This document shows positions 32,824-42,426 of a DNA stretch of 64,000 nucleotides, one piece after another. Location of the stretch: contig DATJGF010000142.1 of the NCBI GenBank assembly GCA_035495315.1, forward strand, positions 49,072 through 113,071, read 5' to 3'. Every line of letters starts with the position of its first letter. The first letter of the stretch is position 1. The position numbers and the translations under genes were made by a program. The stretch comes from DATJGF01 sp035495315 (GTDB lineage Bacteria > Verrucomicrobiota > Verrucomicrobiia > Limisphaerales > UBA8199). The notes under the pieces are model-generated. The model did no database searches. It was not told the DNA's origin and worked only from the letters and a program-made list of their open reading frames with translations.

Positions 32824-34173
32824 ATGACCTGCCCACTACGCCTCATCTTTCTCCTCCTTGGTCTTTGCTCAATTTCCGCGCCGGCGGATCAGACCAACGG
32901 TAACACCTGCGCCCCTCCAGGTAGCTGGGCGCAATGGCGAGGACCCTTGGCGAACGGCGTCGCGCCACGCGCAAATCCCCCGGTCTACTGGAGCGAAACG
33001 AACAACATCCGCTGGAAAGTTCCTATGCCGGGAAAGGCGCATTCCTCACCAATCGTCTCTGGCGATTCCGTATACGTGCTCTCCGCAGTGCCGGTCGGCG
33101 AAGCCCAGAAGCCTGTCTATGACGACGCCCCGGGCGTGCATGACAGCGTGCCGGTGAGGCATCGCCACCAATTCCTTGCGGTGGCCCTCAACCGGCGCAA
33201 CGGTGCGCTATTGTGGTCAAAGATTTTGCGTGAAGAATGGCCGCATGAGGGCGGTCATCAAACGGGCAGTCTGGCCTCGAATTCACCGGTCACCGACGGC
33301 CAACGGCTCTATGCCTTCTTCGGTTCACGCGGCCTTTACTGCCTTGATCTGAATGGAGAAATAAAATGGCAAAAAGATCTGGGACACATGCACACACTCC
33401 ATGCTCACGGTGAAGGCAGTTCGCCCGTGCTCTATGGAGACACTCTCATTGTTTGCTGGGATCATGAGGCCGACTCGTTCCTTTACGCCTTTGACAAGCA
33501 GACCGGCAAAATACTTTGGAAGGTTGCCCGCGATGAAAAGACTTCCTGGTCGACACCGCTCGTCGTTGAAGATGAAGGCAAGGCGCAGGTGATTGTCAGT
33601 GCGACGAAGCGTGTGCGTGGCTATGATCTGGTCTCAGGAAAGGAGCTTTGGGAATGCGCGGGCCTCACGGAAAACGTCGTCTCTTCGCCGGTCTATTACA
33701 ACGGCCTGGTCATTGCCGGGAACAGCTACTATTCACAGGCGATGCTGGCCGTTCGGCTCGCGGGCGCCAAAGGCGACATCACGGGCACCGACCACGTCGT
33801 GTGGAAGCTTAACCGCTTGACCCCTTACGTCTCTTCGCCTCTGCTTTATGACGACACGCTTTATGTCCTGCGACACAACCAGAATGTCCTCTCAAGGCTC
33901 GACCCCATGACCGGCAAACCAAAAGACGAACCGTTACGGCTCGAGGGCATACACGATTTTATCTTTTCTTCGCCCGTCGGAGCCGCCGGTCGCATCTATG
34001 TCACCGGGCGAGATGGCACGACGGTCGTCCTGCGACATGATCGGGAAAATGCGCTCCTTGCAGTCAACCATCTTGAAGACTCTTTCAGCGCCTCGGCAGC
34101 CGTTGTAGACCGCGAATTCTATCTTCGCGGCGAGCGGTTCCTTTACTGCATCGCAGAACCGGCGACACCGTAA
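32824..34173 (+). CDS. Secreted PQQ-like beta-propeller protein
   Basis: About 449 residues. A signal peptide occupies residues 1-20 (LRLIFLLLGLCSISAPA). The rest consists of PQQ-enzyme-type blades: WAQWRGPLANGVAP, NIRWKVPMPGKAHSSPI, GALLWSKIL, GEIKWQKDLG, TGKILWKVAR, GKELWECAG, typical of eight-bladed quinoprotein-like propellers abundant in Verrucomicrobia and Planctomycetes. No dehydrogenase catalytic features or haem site are seen, so binding or scaffolding is as likely as catalysis. ATG at 32824 is preferred over an upstream TTG. Confidence 0.85.
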   Translation: MTCPLRLIFLLLGLCSISAPADQTNGNTCAPPGSWAQWRGPLANGVAPRANPPVYWSETNNIRWKVPMPGKAHSSPIVSGDSVYVLSAVPVGEAQKPVYDDAPGVHDSVPVRHRHQFLAVALNRRNGALLWSKILREEWPHEGGHQTGSLASNSPVTDGQRLYAFFGSRGLYCLDLNGEIKWQKDLGHMHTLHAHGEGSSPVLYGDTLIVCWDHEADSFLYAFDKQTGKILWKVARDEKTSWSTPLVVEDEGKAQVIVSATKRVRGYDLVSGKELWECAGLTENVVSSPVYYNGLVIAGNSYYSQAMLAVRLAGAKGDITGTDHVVWKLNRLTPYVSSPLLYDDTLYVLRHNQNVLSRLDPMTGKPKDEPLRLEGIHDFIFSSPVGAAGRIYVTGRDGTTVVLRHDRENALLAVNHLEDSFSASAAVVDREFYLRGERFLYCIAEPATP

Positions 34174-34373
34174 CTGAGGAACTCGCGCTGGCAAAAAGCC
34201 CTGAACCAAAGCGAAGAGGCGTGTCCTTGATGTGAATCTCTAAACCGCACGCGCTGCGGTCATCGAAAAACGCAATGGAATCGACAGCGAAGCAGTTAAG
34301 TGCTATCGATTGGGCTACATGGCACTTCGAGAATTCAATCTAGAAAAACTCCGCACGGGAGACAAAACTTTTG

Positions 34374-36677
34374 ATGAGTGAGTTTCTGCGCATCCTACAC
34401 CTCGAGGACGATCCCGATTATTCTGAACTTGTGAAAGGGATGTTAGAGGAGGAAGGGATGCAGATCGGGTTGGCTCTGGTTGATAACATGACGGATTTCC
34501 GGGAGGCCGTGGCGAAGAGCGCCTTCGATATCATCCTCGCTGATTACTCGTTACCGACTTGCACTGGGCTTGAGGCGTTGCAAACGGCCCGACAAATTCG
34601 TCCGGACGTCCCCTTCCTGCTGGTGTCGGGGACGATTGGCGAGAAAGCCGCGATCGAGAGTTTAAGGCAAGGCGCGACGGACTATGTGCTTAAGAATTGG
34701 CCTGAACGGCTAGTGCCTGCGATACGCCGGGCTGTACAGGAAAACCAGGAACGGCACCAACGTCTGCTGGCTGAAACAGCATTGACTCGCAAGGAAAATT
34801 ATTTCCGGGCGCTGACAGAGAACTCGGTGGACATTCTGACGATTCTTAATCCTGAGGGCGTATTTCAGTACAACAGCCCCTCCATAAAACACGTCTTGGG
34901 TTATGAACCTGAAGAGCTCGTTGGCCGGAACGCATTCGAGCTCGTACACCCGGATGACCTTACCGGCGCACGTCAGGGTTTCGCAGAAGCGCTCCAAAAT
35001 CCAGAGCGGAGAGTCACGCGCGAATTCCGGTGTCGCCGACAAGATGGTTCTTGGTGTCATCTGGAAGCCGTGGGTCAAAACCGTCTTAAGGATGTTCAGA
35101 TCGACGGAATCGTCTTGAATTCGCGTGACATCAGCGAACGCAAGCAAGCCGAAGCACGTTTGCGCCTGCAAAGCGCCGCTCTGGAGTCGGCTGCCAACGC
35201 GATTTTCATTACCGACGGGATGGGAAATGTGACCTGGGTAAACCAGGCATTCACTCAACTGACAGGCTACTCAGCTCAAGAAGTTATAGGTAAAAACCCG
35301 CGCTTGCTCAAATCGGGCCGTCACGATCCGGCGTTTTATCGCAACCTCTGGGAAGACATACTGGCTGGCCGAGTCTGGCAGGCCGAGATGGTGAATCGTC
35401 GTAAGGATGGCAGCCTGTACACTGAGGAATCCACTATTACGCCGGTACGTGATGAGCGGGGTGCGATCACCCATTTCATCGCCGTCAAGCAGGACGTCAC
35501 CGCGCGAAAGGAACTCGAATCGCAACTTCGTCAGATGCAGAAGATGGAAGCCATAGGCCAGCTCGCCAGCGGCGTCGCGCATGACTTCAACAACCTGCTC
35601 CTGGTGATCGGGGGCAACGCCGAACTGGCGTTAACCGCTACCGAACCTCTGAGCGACGAGCTGCGGACATGCCTCAATCAGATCACGGCTGCCTCGAAAC
35701 GTGCCGGCAATCTGACACGCCAATTGCTGGTTTTTGGCCGAAAACAGGCGATGCAGTTCCAAAAACTTAACCTCAACGATGTGATTAGCGACTTGATCAA
35801 GATGCTCAATCGGATAATCGGCGAGGATGTCCGCCTGCAATGTTCGTTTCACAAAGAATTACCATTCGTTCAGGGCGACGTTGGGATGATGGAGCAGGTG
35901 ATTGTCAACCTTGTCGTCAACGCCCGCGACGCTATGCCACGTGGCGGTCAGCTGGAAATCAGCACTGAAGGAACCCGCGTCGACGAGAAGCATGCCCGAG
36001 CACATCCCGAATCACGTGCAGGTGAGTTCGTTTCCATACGCGTGAGAGACTCCGGAATGGGCATCGCGCCAGAAGATTTGCCACGGATCTTCGAACCATT
36101 TTTCACCACGAAACAGCCTGGCAAAGGCACCGGGTTGGGCCTGGCGACAGTTTATGGCATAGTCAAACAGCACCAAGGCTGGGTTGAAGTGGTGAGTGAA
36201 GTCGGCACGGGTACGACGTTTAGAATCTTCCTGCCCACTGTCGCATCGCCTGCAGGAGCGGATCAATCACCACAAGCTGAACCCCGTCCACGCGGAGGCA
36301 ACGAAGATATCTTGGTAGTGGAAGATGACTCAATGCTTCGAACGGTGACTCGGCGATTCCTCGAAGCCTACGGCTACCATGTTCGGGAAGCTGCTTCAGG
36401 CCAAGAGGCCCTGGACATCTGCCACACCCCTGGCGTGAAACCAGATTTGCTGCTGACGGACATCGTCTTGCCGGATGATCTCACGGGCCGCGAATTGGCG
36501 CAACGCTTGCAAGCGGAACGGCCCCAGCTCAAGGTGGTCTTTACCACCGGTTACAGTCAGTATTTAGCTGGCAAAGATACGGCTTTTGTCCATCGCAACC
36601 AGAGGCATTTTCTGCAGAAACCCTATTCCGCCAACGTGCTCCTCCACAAAGTGCGACAATGCCTGGATGAGAAGTAG
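34374..36677 (+). CDS. Hybrid histidine kinase: receiver-PAS-PAS-kinase-receiver
   Basis: 767 residues, soluble. An N-terminal receiver (1-120) has LEDDPD, ILADYSLPTCTG and a Lys in YVLKNW. Two PAS domains follow (about 140-255 with ENSVDILTILNPEG; about 265-385 with DGMGNVTWVNQAF). The H box is QLASGVAHDFNNLL with His403. HATPase motifs are NLVVNARDAM, DSGMGI and GKGTGLGLAT. The C-terminal receiver (about 640-760) has VVEDDSM, LLTDIVLP and LQKPY. An N-terminal receiver suggests it is itself a relay target. No cognate output gene is adjacent except the lone receiver at 37.8 kb. Confidence 0.93.
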   Translation: MSEFLRILHLEDDPDYSELVKGMLEEEGMQIGLALVDNMTDFREAVAKSAFDIILADYSLPTCTGLEALQTARQIRPDVPFLLVSGTIGEKAAIESLRQGATDYVLKNWPERLVPAIRRAVQENQERHQRLLAETALTRKENYFRALTENSVDILTILNPEGVFQYNSPSIKHVLGYEPEELVGRNAFELVHPDDLTGARQGFAEALQNPERRVTREFRCRRQDGSWCHLEAVGQNRLKDVQIDGIVLNSRDISERKQAEARLRLQSAALESAANAIFITDGMGNVTWVNQAFTQLTGYSAQEVIGKNPRLLKSGRHDPAFYRNLWEDILAGRVWQAEMVNRRKDGSLYTEESTITPVRDERGAITHFIAVKQDVTARKELESQLRQMQKMEAIGQLASGVAHDFNNLLLVIGGNAELALTATEPLSDELRTCLNQITAASKRAGNLTRQLLVFGRKQAMQFQKLNLNDVISDLIKMLNRIIGEDVRLQCSFHKELPFVQGDVGMMEQVIVNLVVNARDAMPRGGQLEISTEGTRVDEKHARAHPESRAGEFVSIRVRDSGMGIAPEDLPRIFEPFFTTKQPGKGTGLGLATVYGIVKQHQGWVEVVSEVGTGTTFRIFLPTVASPAGADQSPQAEPRPRGGNEDILVVEDDSMLRTVTRRFLEAYGYHVREAASGQEALDICHTPGVKPDLLLTDIVLPDDLTGRELAQRLQAERPQLKVVFTTGYSQYLAGKDTAFVHRNQRHFLQKPYSANVLLHKVRQCLDEK

Positions 36678-36828
36678 CGAAATCCAGAGTTCGGTCCGCT
36701 GGATGGATTAAACACTTAGCCAGACATTTTTGGATGCTCCTCACCCTATTTCAACCGGTCCTGCATGAGAAAGAGGGAAAATAAAAGCTGCTCTTCAAGA
36801 GTCCGCGAGTCAAGGAGGGGTGCTCTGT

Positions 36829-37683
36829 TTAGGCGCTCTCTATTAAGAGGTGCTTGATCCAGTTGCCCGGTTCAGCTTTGGCAACCCAAAAAGATTCACC
36901 AATACCCAAGATCGGAGCGCCCGCCGTCCATTGGCCGTTTTCAAAAGGATACAGAACATACTTCTGTCGGTCGCGATCGAAGATGTGGATCACATCGCCT
37001 TCTGAGATTGGGAACTGCAAATCCTCATATAAATTTCCAGGTTTAGGCACCAGGGAACCGCGCAGGGAAAAGCCTGACGGGATCGGCGTCGTCATTTCCC
37101 CTTGCGCCACCTCCCCCACAAAACTATGCGATCTGTAATCATCCGTCGGATTGAAAAATATCGCCCCCTCACCTTGCAGAAGTTGTTCACTCGGATTGGT
37201 CCACTTGCCGTCTTTGAGTTCGTTCTCGGTCAACCGAAGCAGCCGCGCGTCATACTTGTTGAGCGTTGTTCCGTCTGGCCAGTTTGTGATTAAATGACCC
37301 ACCGTATTGCTGCCACTATCAAAGGGATTGGCAATCAATGAAAAGCCTGGTGGCAGGGCAACTGACGCGTAGCCAATCACATTTACGGAAGAAACTGCTC
37401 TTGCCTGAGCACGATAAAAGCGATAACTGAATTTGAAAGCCTCAGAATCGATATACTCCTCATACTCAGCACCGGCGATCCCTTCAGCAATCGGGGTCCA
37501 ATGCGAGAGATCAGTCGAGGCCAAAATCCTGTAAGGCATCCGCGCGGGCAATTGGATCCTAAAGCGGAATGGGCCATAGGGAAAACGCACGGCGTCAGTC
37601 AGAACTGGCTGGAAAGTCTCTTGTGTTCCGCCCCCACGTCGAGCGATTTGTCCTATTCTCTGCAGAAGAGCTTGTACTCGCAT
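36829..37683 (-). CDS. Hypothetical protein with FYR module; possibly 5'-truncated
   Basis: 284 residues. Residues 35-95 carry the recurrent verrucomicrobial module (YRILASTDLSHWTPI ... SYRFYRA) that also ends the arylsulfotransferase-like protein. Residues 100-280 form a second region (VIGYASVALPPGFSLIANP, GEGAIFFNP, GFSLRGSLVP, GESFWVAKAEP) seen in surface proteins of this group. There is no signal peptide, although relatives are secreted and carry this region at their C-terminus, so it may be the 3' part of a once longer gene. No function can be assigned. Confidence 0.55.
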   Translation of the reverse strand: MRVQALLQRIGQIARRGGGTQETFQPVLTDAVRFPYGPFRFRIQLPARMPYRILASTDLSHWTPIAEGIAGAEYEEYIDSEAFKFSYRFYRAQARAVSSVNVIGYASVALPPGFSLIANPFDSGSNTVGHLITNWPDGTTLNKYDARLLRLTENELKDGKWTNPSEQLLQGEGAIFFNPTDDYRSHSFVGEVAQGEMTTPIPSGFSLRGSLVPKPGNLYEDLQFPISEGDVIHIFDRDRQKYVLYPFENGQWTAGAPILGIGESFWVAKAEPGNWIKHLLIESA

Positions 37684-37815
37684 AAATCACAGTCTCCCTA
37701 AGTCAGGCGCAACCGCTTCTGTTAGCTGCCCTGTACTGGCGAGTCCCTTGCGCTCACCCCTTAGGCAGCTGAATGCTACAGTATTCTCAGCGCGCTTTAG
37801 CGGCTAGTTTTCGTG

Positions 37816-38181
37816 TCACTCATGAGGCAAGTGTCGGCACACTTCATCGTACAAGGCGCTCAAAGACTCCGTTTTCCGCACAACTGCCTTAACACGCTGG
37901 CTGAGCTCCTGCTCCTGAACCGCAGGCAAGTTTTGACCCGTAAAAATGATTACGGGGACATTCGGATAATTGCCCTTGAAGAACCCAAGCAGCTCTAGAC
38001 CATTCTCGCCTGCCAAATTAAGGTCCAAAATCGCGAGCGTGAAGGGAACGCTGGCCGCGAGTTCCTTAGCTTGGCCCGCGCTGATAGCAGTTGTCACTTC
38101 CAGTCCTTTTTTGCGGAAATACAGCGACAGCAACTCCCGGATTGGCGCTTCGTCATCGACAAAAAGGATGTGCGGAGTCAT
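37816..38181 (-). CDS. Single-domain response regulator
   Basis: 121 residues, only a receiver: FVDDEAP with the acidic pair, phospho-acceptor Asp in AILDLNLAGENG near 53, Thr in IFTGQ and Lys in VVRKTES. There is no output domain, as in CheY or Spo0F-like relay proteins. It may receive phosphate from the hybrid kinase at 34.4-36.7 kb; this is inferred from proximity. ATG at 38179-38181. Confidence 0.88.
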   Translation of the reverse strand: MTPHILFVDDEAPIRELLSLYFRKKGLEVTTAISAGQAKELAASVPFTLAILDLNLAGENGLELLGFFKGNYPNVPVIIFTGQNLPAVQEQELSQRVKAVVRKTESLSALYDEVCRHLPHE

Positions 38182-38365
38182 GAAGTGTTGTTAACCAGAT
38201 CAGTGCTAAAAAGCAAGGAAATGCAAGTTAGGGCGATAGCCTCAAACAAGGTGTTCCTAATTTCAAACCCAATAAGTGATTGACCTTGGGATTCAGGCGC
38301 CGCCGAGCGGCGTCTGTTGCCAGTTTGTAGCAGAGAGGGAGGAGAGACGATCCTCTAGACGGAAT

Positions 38366-38442
38366 TGGAGCGAGCGAAGGGATTCGAACCCTCGACACTC
38401 ACGTTGGCAACGTGATGCTCTACCAGGCTGAGCTACGCTCGC
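38366..38442 (-). tRNA. tRNA-Gly (GCC)
   Basis: The minus strand folds as a full cloverleaf. Acceptor GCGAGCG pairs with CGCTCGC, the D arm is GCTCAGCCTGGTAGAGC, the anticodon arm CACGT-TTGCCAA-ACGTG style loop shows anticodon GCC, and the T arm contains GGTTCGAATCC. The discriminator base is U, followed by an encoded CCA (38366-38368). It stands alone. Confidence 0.95.
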
Positions 38443-38670
38443 TTCCGAGGTGACACACTACGGAAATCGGCCCGAAATGCAAGCGCCGTTTTGTTTCATC
38501 GCCGGGAAAAGCTGGGCGCATGGGGCCCCAATCGTGAAAACTTGGTTGCACGATGTAAGCACGAAATGAGAAAGTTGCTGAGTGAGGTCCCGATAACGGA
38601 GGCACCCAACAATCCCGCCGGGACGAGGAATACTTGTTCCTGAAGGCTCTTTAAGCTCCTGCGATAGCAC

Positions 38671-38712
38671 CAAAACGGCTGGGCGACAGTTTCTGCAAAC
38701 CGTGCCCAGCCG
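38671..38712 (-). terminator. Rho-independent terminator after the 78-residue gene
   Basis: CGGCTGGGC (38676-38684) pairs with GCCCAGCCG (38704-38712), a nine-pair GC-rich stem. On the minus strand it is followed by TTTTG. It lies 25 bases past the stop of the small gene at 38737 and should end the oxidoreductase transcript. The stretch from here to the tRNA (38443-38670) shows nothing recognisable. Confidence 0.75.
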
Positions 38713-38736
38713 CCAAAAAGTGAAAGGGGAAAGGAC

Positions 38737-38973
38737 CTACTTCTCGACCAAAACAGCCTTATTCTTCTGCAAATACTTTTCCACCACGTCGATGCCCGAA
38801 AGCGAGGTGCGGGCACGCTTGGCTTCATTCTTGAAAAGCTTATAGTGCACAAGCCGTTTTCCGACCTCCTCCACGTGCAGATCCGCATCTTGCATCTTCC
38901 AGATTTGCCCGGTTTGCAACGGCTTGAACGTGGTTCGGCTCTTGTGCATAGATTTCAGACGGTTCGTTGACAT
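38737..38973 (-). CDS. Small basic hypothetical protein
   Basis: 78 residues, Lys-rich. FKPLQTGQIWKMQDADLHVEE near 16-36 predicts a small beta-type fold, followed by VGKRLVHYKLFKNEAKRAR and a helical tail. No family recognised. It begins 17 bases after the stop of the Gfo/Idh/MocA gene and ends just before a strong terminator, so it is the last gene of that transcript. Balanced composition and the clear operon position support a real gene. Confidence 0.65.
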   Translation of the reverse strand: MSTNRLKSMHKSRTTFKPLQTGQIWKMQDADLHVEEVGKRLVHYKLFKNEAKRARTSLSGIDVVEKYLQKNKAVLVEK

Positions 38974-38990
38974 AAATATTCAGGCTTTCC

Positions 38991-40289
38991 CTAGATTTTC
39001 CAGCCCTCTCGGTATTCGTGTTGGATGAATGACTCGGCCGCGGGACAGCCCTTGGCGCGCAGCGCCTGGGTATCCCACTCCATCCTGGCGCCGGCTCGGT
39101 AGGCAACATTCCCGAGCAACACGGACTCGGTAAGTGCGCCCGAGTACTCGAAATTACACGTAGTCGGCTCGCCGGTTTTGCACGCCCGAATCCATTCTGC
39201 ATGATGGCCGATGGAATCGGCGATTGAGGGGGCCGGCGGAACAAAAGCCTTAAAGCGATCCTCGGGCAACAGCATGTGTCTGGAGTAATCGGACAGAAGA
39301 TTTCCCTTCTTGCCGACGAAGAGCACTCCGCTCTTCCATTTCTCCGCGAGGTCGGAAGCGAGCACAGACGGCTGCGGTTGTTTGCCGCCGTGATACCACG
39401 TCAATTTGAGCGCCGGCTGCTGACCTCGCGACGGATATTGGTAGCGCACAATGAGCCACGGCGGGACGGACTCCGCGTGCACTGGCGGTCCTTCAACGAC
39501 CTCCGCCGATACCGGCGTTCGCAATCCCAGTGCCCAATGCGGCAAGTCCATATAATGGCATCCGAAATCTCCCAGCGCCCCGCCACCGAATGCCCACCAA
39601 TTCCGCCAGGCCTGCGGCAAGTACTCCGGACTATACGGCCGGGTGCGAATGGGACCTAACCATAAATCATAATGCAAACTAGCCGGAACCGGTGGCGATT
39701 CCTTCGGTGTATCTTTTCCGCCATAGGTCGCGCTCACCCAGACATGAACTTCATCGATCGGCCCAATTGCCCCGCCCTGCACCAATTCAACTACCCGCCG
39801 GTAATTTGTCCCCGCGTGAATTTGTGTGCCGATCTGTGTCGCGCGTCGGGCGCGGCGCGCCGCTTCCATTACGACACGGCATTCTGAGATCGTGCGGGTC
39901 AGCGGCTTTTCACAGTAGACATGACGTCCGCTGCCCAATGCGGCCACAGTAGCCACCGCGTGCGTGTGATCCGGCGTCGCGATCACTACCGCCTCGATTT
40001 CTTTCTGGTCGAGCAAACGCCGGAAATCGTTGTACGTTTTGGCGCCCGGAAATTTCTTGGACGTGTCGGCCAGGTACGAATCGTCCACATCGCAAAGGGC
40101 GACGATATTTTCGCTGGTAACATTGCTCAGGTCATAATTGCCCTGATGTGCGACCCCGATGATTCCGATGTTTAGCTTGTTATTTGGAGAATTTGCGCCG
40201 CGCGAGATCGCGATTGATCCCAGCCATACCCCGACTCCACTTAGGGCGGTCTGTTGCAGGAACCGGCGGCGATTGGTGCGTGTGTTCAT
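38991..40289 (-). CDS. Tat-exported Gfo/Idh/MocA-family oxidoreductase
   Basis: 432 residues. The Tat signal is NRRRFLQQTALSGVGVWLG at 6-24. The NAD(P)-binding Rossmann start follows (LNIGIIGVAHQGNYD near 40), with VVIATPDHTHA near 97 and the EKPL motif (YCEKPLTRTISE) near 124-135 carrying the catalytic-type Lys. The C-terminal alpha/beta domain is long, as in the secreted Verrucomicrobia/Planctomycetes paralogues. These enzymes oxidise or epimerise sugars with bound cofactor. The exact substrate is unknown. It heads a two-gene transcript with the small protein at 38737. Confidence 0.9.
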   Translation of the reverse strand: MNTRTNRRRFLQQTALSGVGVWLGSIAISRGANSPNNKLNIGIIGVAHQGNYDLSNVTSENIVALCDVDDSYLADTSKKFPGAKTYNDFRRLLDQKEIEAVVIATPDHTHAVATVAALGSGRHVYCEKPLTRTISECRVVMEAARRARRATQIGTQIHAGTNYRRVVELVQGGAIGPIDEVHVWVSATYGGKDTPKESPPVPASLHYDLWLGPIRTRPYSPEYLPQAWRNWWAFGGGALGDFGCHYMDLPHWALGLRTPVSAEVVEGPPVHAESVPPWLIVRYQYPSRGQQPALKLTWYHGGKQPQPSVLASDLAEKWKSGVLFVGKKGNLLSDYSRHMLLPEDRFKAFVPPAPSIADSIGHHAEWIRACKTGEPTTCNFEYSGALTESVLLGNVAYRAGARMEWDTQALRAKGCPAAESFIQHEYREGWKI

Positions 40290-40476
40290 GGGCCCTGACT
40301 AGCCATTAAGGATCCGGGATTTCCTTCGTGGAGTCAAGGCTCGTTTCGGTGCGCACGAGTAACGGGCACTGTAAGAGGTGTACCCAAGTTTTCTCGGAAG
40401 GCCGTTTTAGGCCTCGCGGACCTCCGCCTTCCGAATCCTTTAGCGGAACACCCAGGATGCACGCAAGAGCAATCAG

Positions 40477-40917
40477 CTAACTGCCTGTCCCCGCATCGAT
40501 AAGTTCGATTCGGCGTTGATGCCGCCCACCCTCAAAAGGAGTCTCCAGCCAGATCCGCACCAATTCCAACGCCGTTTCCGCGCTCATCATCCGTTGGCCC
40601 AGCGAGATCACATTCGCATTGTTGTGTTGGCGCGCCAGCCGCGCAGATTCGGCATTCCAGCACACCGCGCATCGTACACCCCGGCGACGATTAGCAACGA
40701 TCGCCTCGCCATTCCCTGACCCTCCAAGGACAACACCACCCTCAACTTGTCCCACCGCCACAGCATCCGCTACCGGGCCGATGAACAGCGGATAATCCAC
40801 CGGTGCATTTGAATGCGTGCCGAAGTCGGTGACCGCGTGACCGAGCTGGGTCAGCATTTCGCGAATTTTCTCTTTATACTCGAAACCGGCATGGTCGGAA
40901 CCAATGGCAATTCTCAT
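40477..40917 (-). CDS. rpiB: Ribose-5-phosphate isomerase B
   Basis: 146 residues. MRIAIGSDHAGFEYKEKI is the RpiB/LacAB opening; the catalytic region reads LGGSGNGEAIVANR near 67-80. The Cys base used by E. coli RpiB is replaced by Ser, and a Glu three residues on (GNGE) takes its place, as in the mycobacterial type. HQRRIELID closes the protein. It interconverts ribose-5-phosphate and ribulose-5-phosphate in the pentose phosphate pathway. It is divergent from the acyltransferase-like gene, with about 125 bases between starts. Confidence 0.92.
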   Translation of the reverse strand: MRIAIGSDHAGFEYKEKIREMLTQLGHAVTDFGTHSNAPVDYPLFIGPVADAVAVGQVEGGVVLGGSGNGEAIVANRRRGVRCAVCWNAESARLARQHNNANVISLGQRMMSAETALELVRIWLETPFEGGRHQRRIELIDAGTGS

Positions 40918-41041
40918 GTGTTGTGGCCAAATGGTGCCACGAATCCTCGCTTTTGGCCAGTTACGGTATGTCCACGTTGCACGCTGGAAGCATTTTGGAT
41001 TGTCTTTCGTCGGTGAGCTTGTGAGTGTCGATCAGACGCTG

Positions 41042-42271
41042 ATGAACACACCTCAAGACACCGATCGTACGGCTCCAACCGAACGCCTTATGTCGGTGGA
41101 TGTGCTGCGAGGTTTTGACATGTTCTGGATTTTGGGTGCAGATTCGCTGGTCCATGCGCTCAACCGGATGAGCCAAACTGCTCCGACCAGGTTCCTTGCG
41201 ACTCAACTCGAACACGCCGAGTGGGAAGGGTTTCATTTCTATGATCTGATTTTTCCACTGTTCGTTTTTCTGGTTGGTGTATCGATCGTGTTCTCCCTTC
41301 GCAGGCTGCTTGAGCACGGCGGCAGAGCGGCCGCGTTGAGACGAGTCTTTCGACGTAGCGCCCTGCTGTTCCTGATTGCCTTGATTTATTCGGGTGGCTT
41401 TAGCCATTCCTGGCCAGACATTCGCTTAATGGGGGTGCTCAACCGAATCGCGCTCTGTTATTTTTTTGGCGGTCTCATCTTTTGCTTTGTCTCCGTTCGG
41501 GCAATGATTGCACTAGCGAGCGGGTTGCTGCTGGCCTACTGGGCTCTGCTGGCCTGGGTGCCCTTCCCGGATGTTCGTCCGATGCCGGGGGGAGAGCAGG
41601 TGATTACCAAGGAAGCCGGGTTCACCAATGTGGCGCAACTCAACTTCGCCAGCACTCGGATGCTTCGCGGCAGCTCTGTCCAAGGGGTAAACCTGACCAA
41701 TTACCTGGATCAGAAGTATCTGCCGGGTCGAAAATATGACGGCACCTACGATCCGGAAGGCTTGCTTAGCACCATACCGGCTGTCGTGACCTGCCTGCTC
41801 GGCATCTTTGCGGGACTGCTGCTCAAAAATGCAGCCTTGTCTGCTGAACGCAAAGTCATTTGCCTGCTCGCCATTGGCAGCGCGAGTGTTGTGCTCGGAT
41901 TTGTCTGGGGTTTGGAGTTCCCCGTCATCAAGAAAATCTGGTCCTCCTCCTATGTGCTCGTGGCCGGGGGATTCAGTTTTATTCTGCTGGGCATTTTCTA
42001 CTGGGTGGTTGACGTACGGCAGTACCGTAAATGGTGTCAACCTTTCGTCTGGATCGGGATGAACTCCATCACTGTCTATCTTGCCAACAACTTCACCGGC
42101 GGATTTGTCACCCGACTGGCGCCTCGGTTAGCCGGGGGCGATGTGGAGAGTTTCTTTGATCAGCACATCGCGCACGGCGCCGGCAGTTTGGCGCTCTCTA
42201 TCACTGGTCTCCTGTTGGCAATCTGGTTCGTGCATTTTCTTTATCGCCGAAAAATCTTCCTGCGACTTTGA
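41042..42271 (+). CDS. Membrane acyltransferase-like protein (HGSNAT/COG4299 type)
   Basis: About 409 residues with roughly ten membrane spans. The N-terminal pattern RLMSVDVLRGFDMFWIL, then HAEWEGFHFYDLIFPLFVFLVG (two adjacent segments) is diagnostic of the family related to heparan-alpha-glucosaminide N-acetyltransferase (DUF5009-like); the acetyl-carrier His is in the HAEWEGFHFYD region. GVLNRIALCYFFGGL and WKKIW-type loops follow. The bacterial role is unproved; transmembrane acetylation of sugars or glycans is inferred. An in-frame extension upstream to 40904 overlaps rpiB antisense and is rejected. It begins the transcript that may include the entericidin gene. Confidence 0.8.
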   Translation: MNTPQDTDRTAPTERLMSVDVLRGFDMFWILGADSLVHALNRMSQTAPTRFLATQLEHAEWEGFHFYDLIFPLFVFLVGVSIVFSLRRLLEHGGRAAALRRVFRRSALLFLIALIYSGGFSHSWPDIRLMGVLNRIALCYFFGGLIFCFVSVRAMIALASGLLLAYWALLAWVPFPDVRPMPGGEQVITKEAGFTNVAQLNFASTRMLRGSSVQGVNLTNYLDQKYLPGRKYDGTYDPEGLLSTIPAVVTCLLGIFAGLLLKNAALSAERKVICLLAIGSASVVLGFVWGLEFPVIKKIWSSSYVLVAGGFSFILLGIFYWVVDVRQYRKWCQPFVWIGMNSITVYLANNFTGGFVTRLAPRLAGGDVESFFDQHIAHGAGSLALSITGLLLAIWFVHFLYRRKIFLRL

Positions 42272-42426
42272 AGATCCATGGTTCGACCATAAACGTGTCT
42301 ACCCATGTAAGTCCGTGCACGTGCAGGAAAATACCCCATAGCAGCTCCTCGAGACCTGGGTAAGCGTATGGCCGTAATAACGGTTGACTTGGGTCAGCCT
42401 CGTAATAACAAGGTAAAAAAAGAAAT

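Noticed and set aside
40397..40440. GGAAGGC/GCCTTCC stem as rpiB terminator
   Set aside because: Loop is long and no T-tract follows on the minus strand.
40904..41041. 46-codon upstream extension of the acyltransferase-like gene
   Set aside because: It overlaps the rpiB start on the other strand and does not resemble the family N-terminus.
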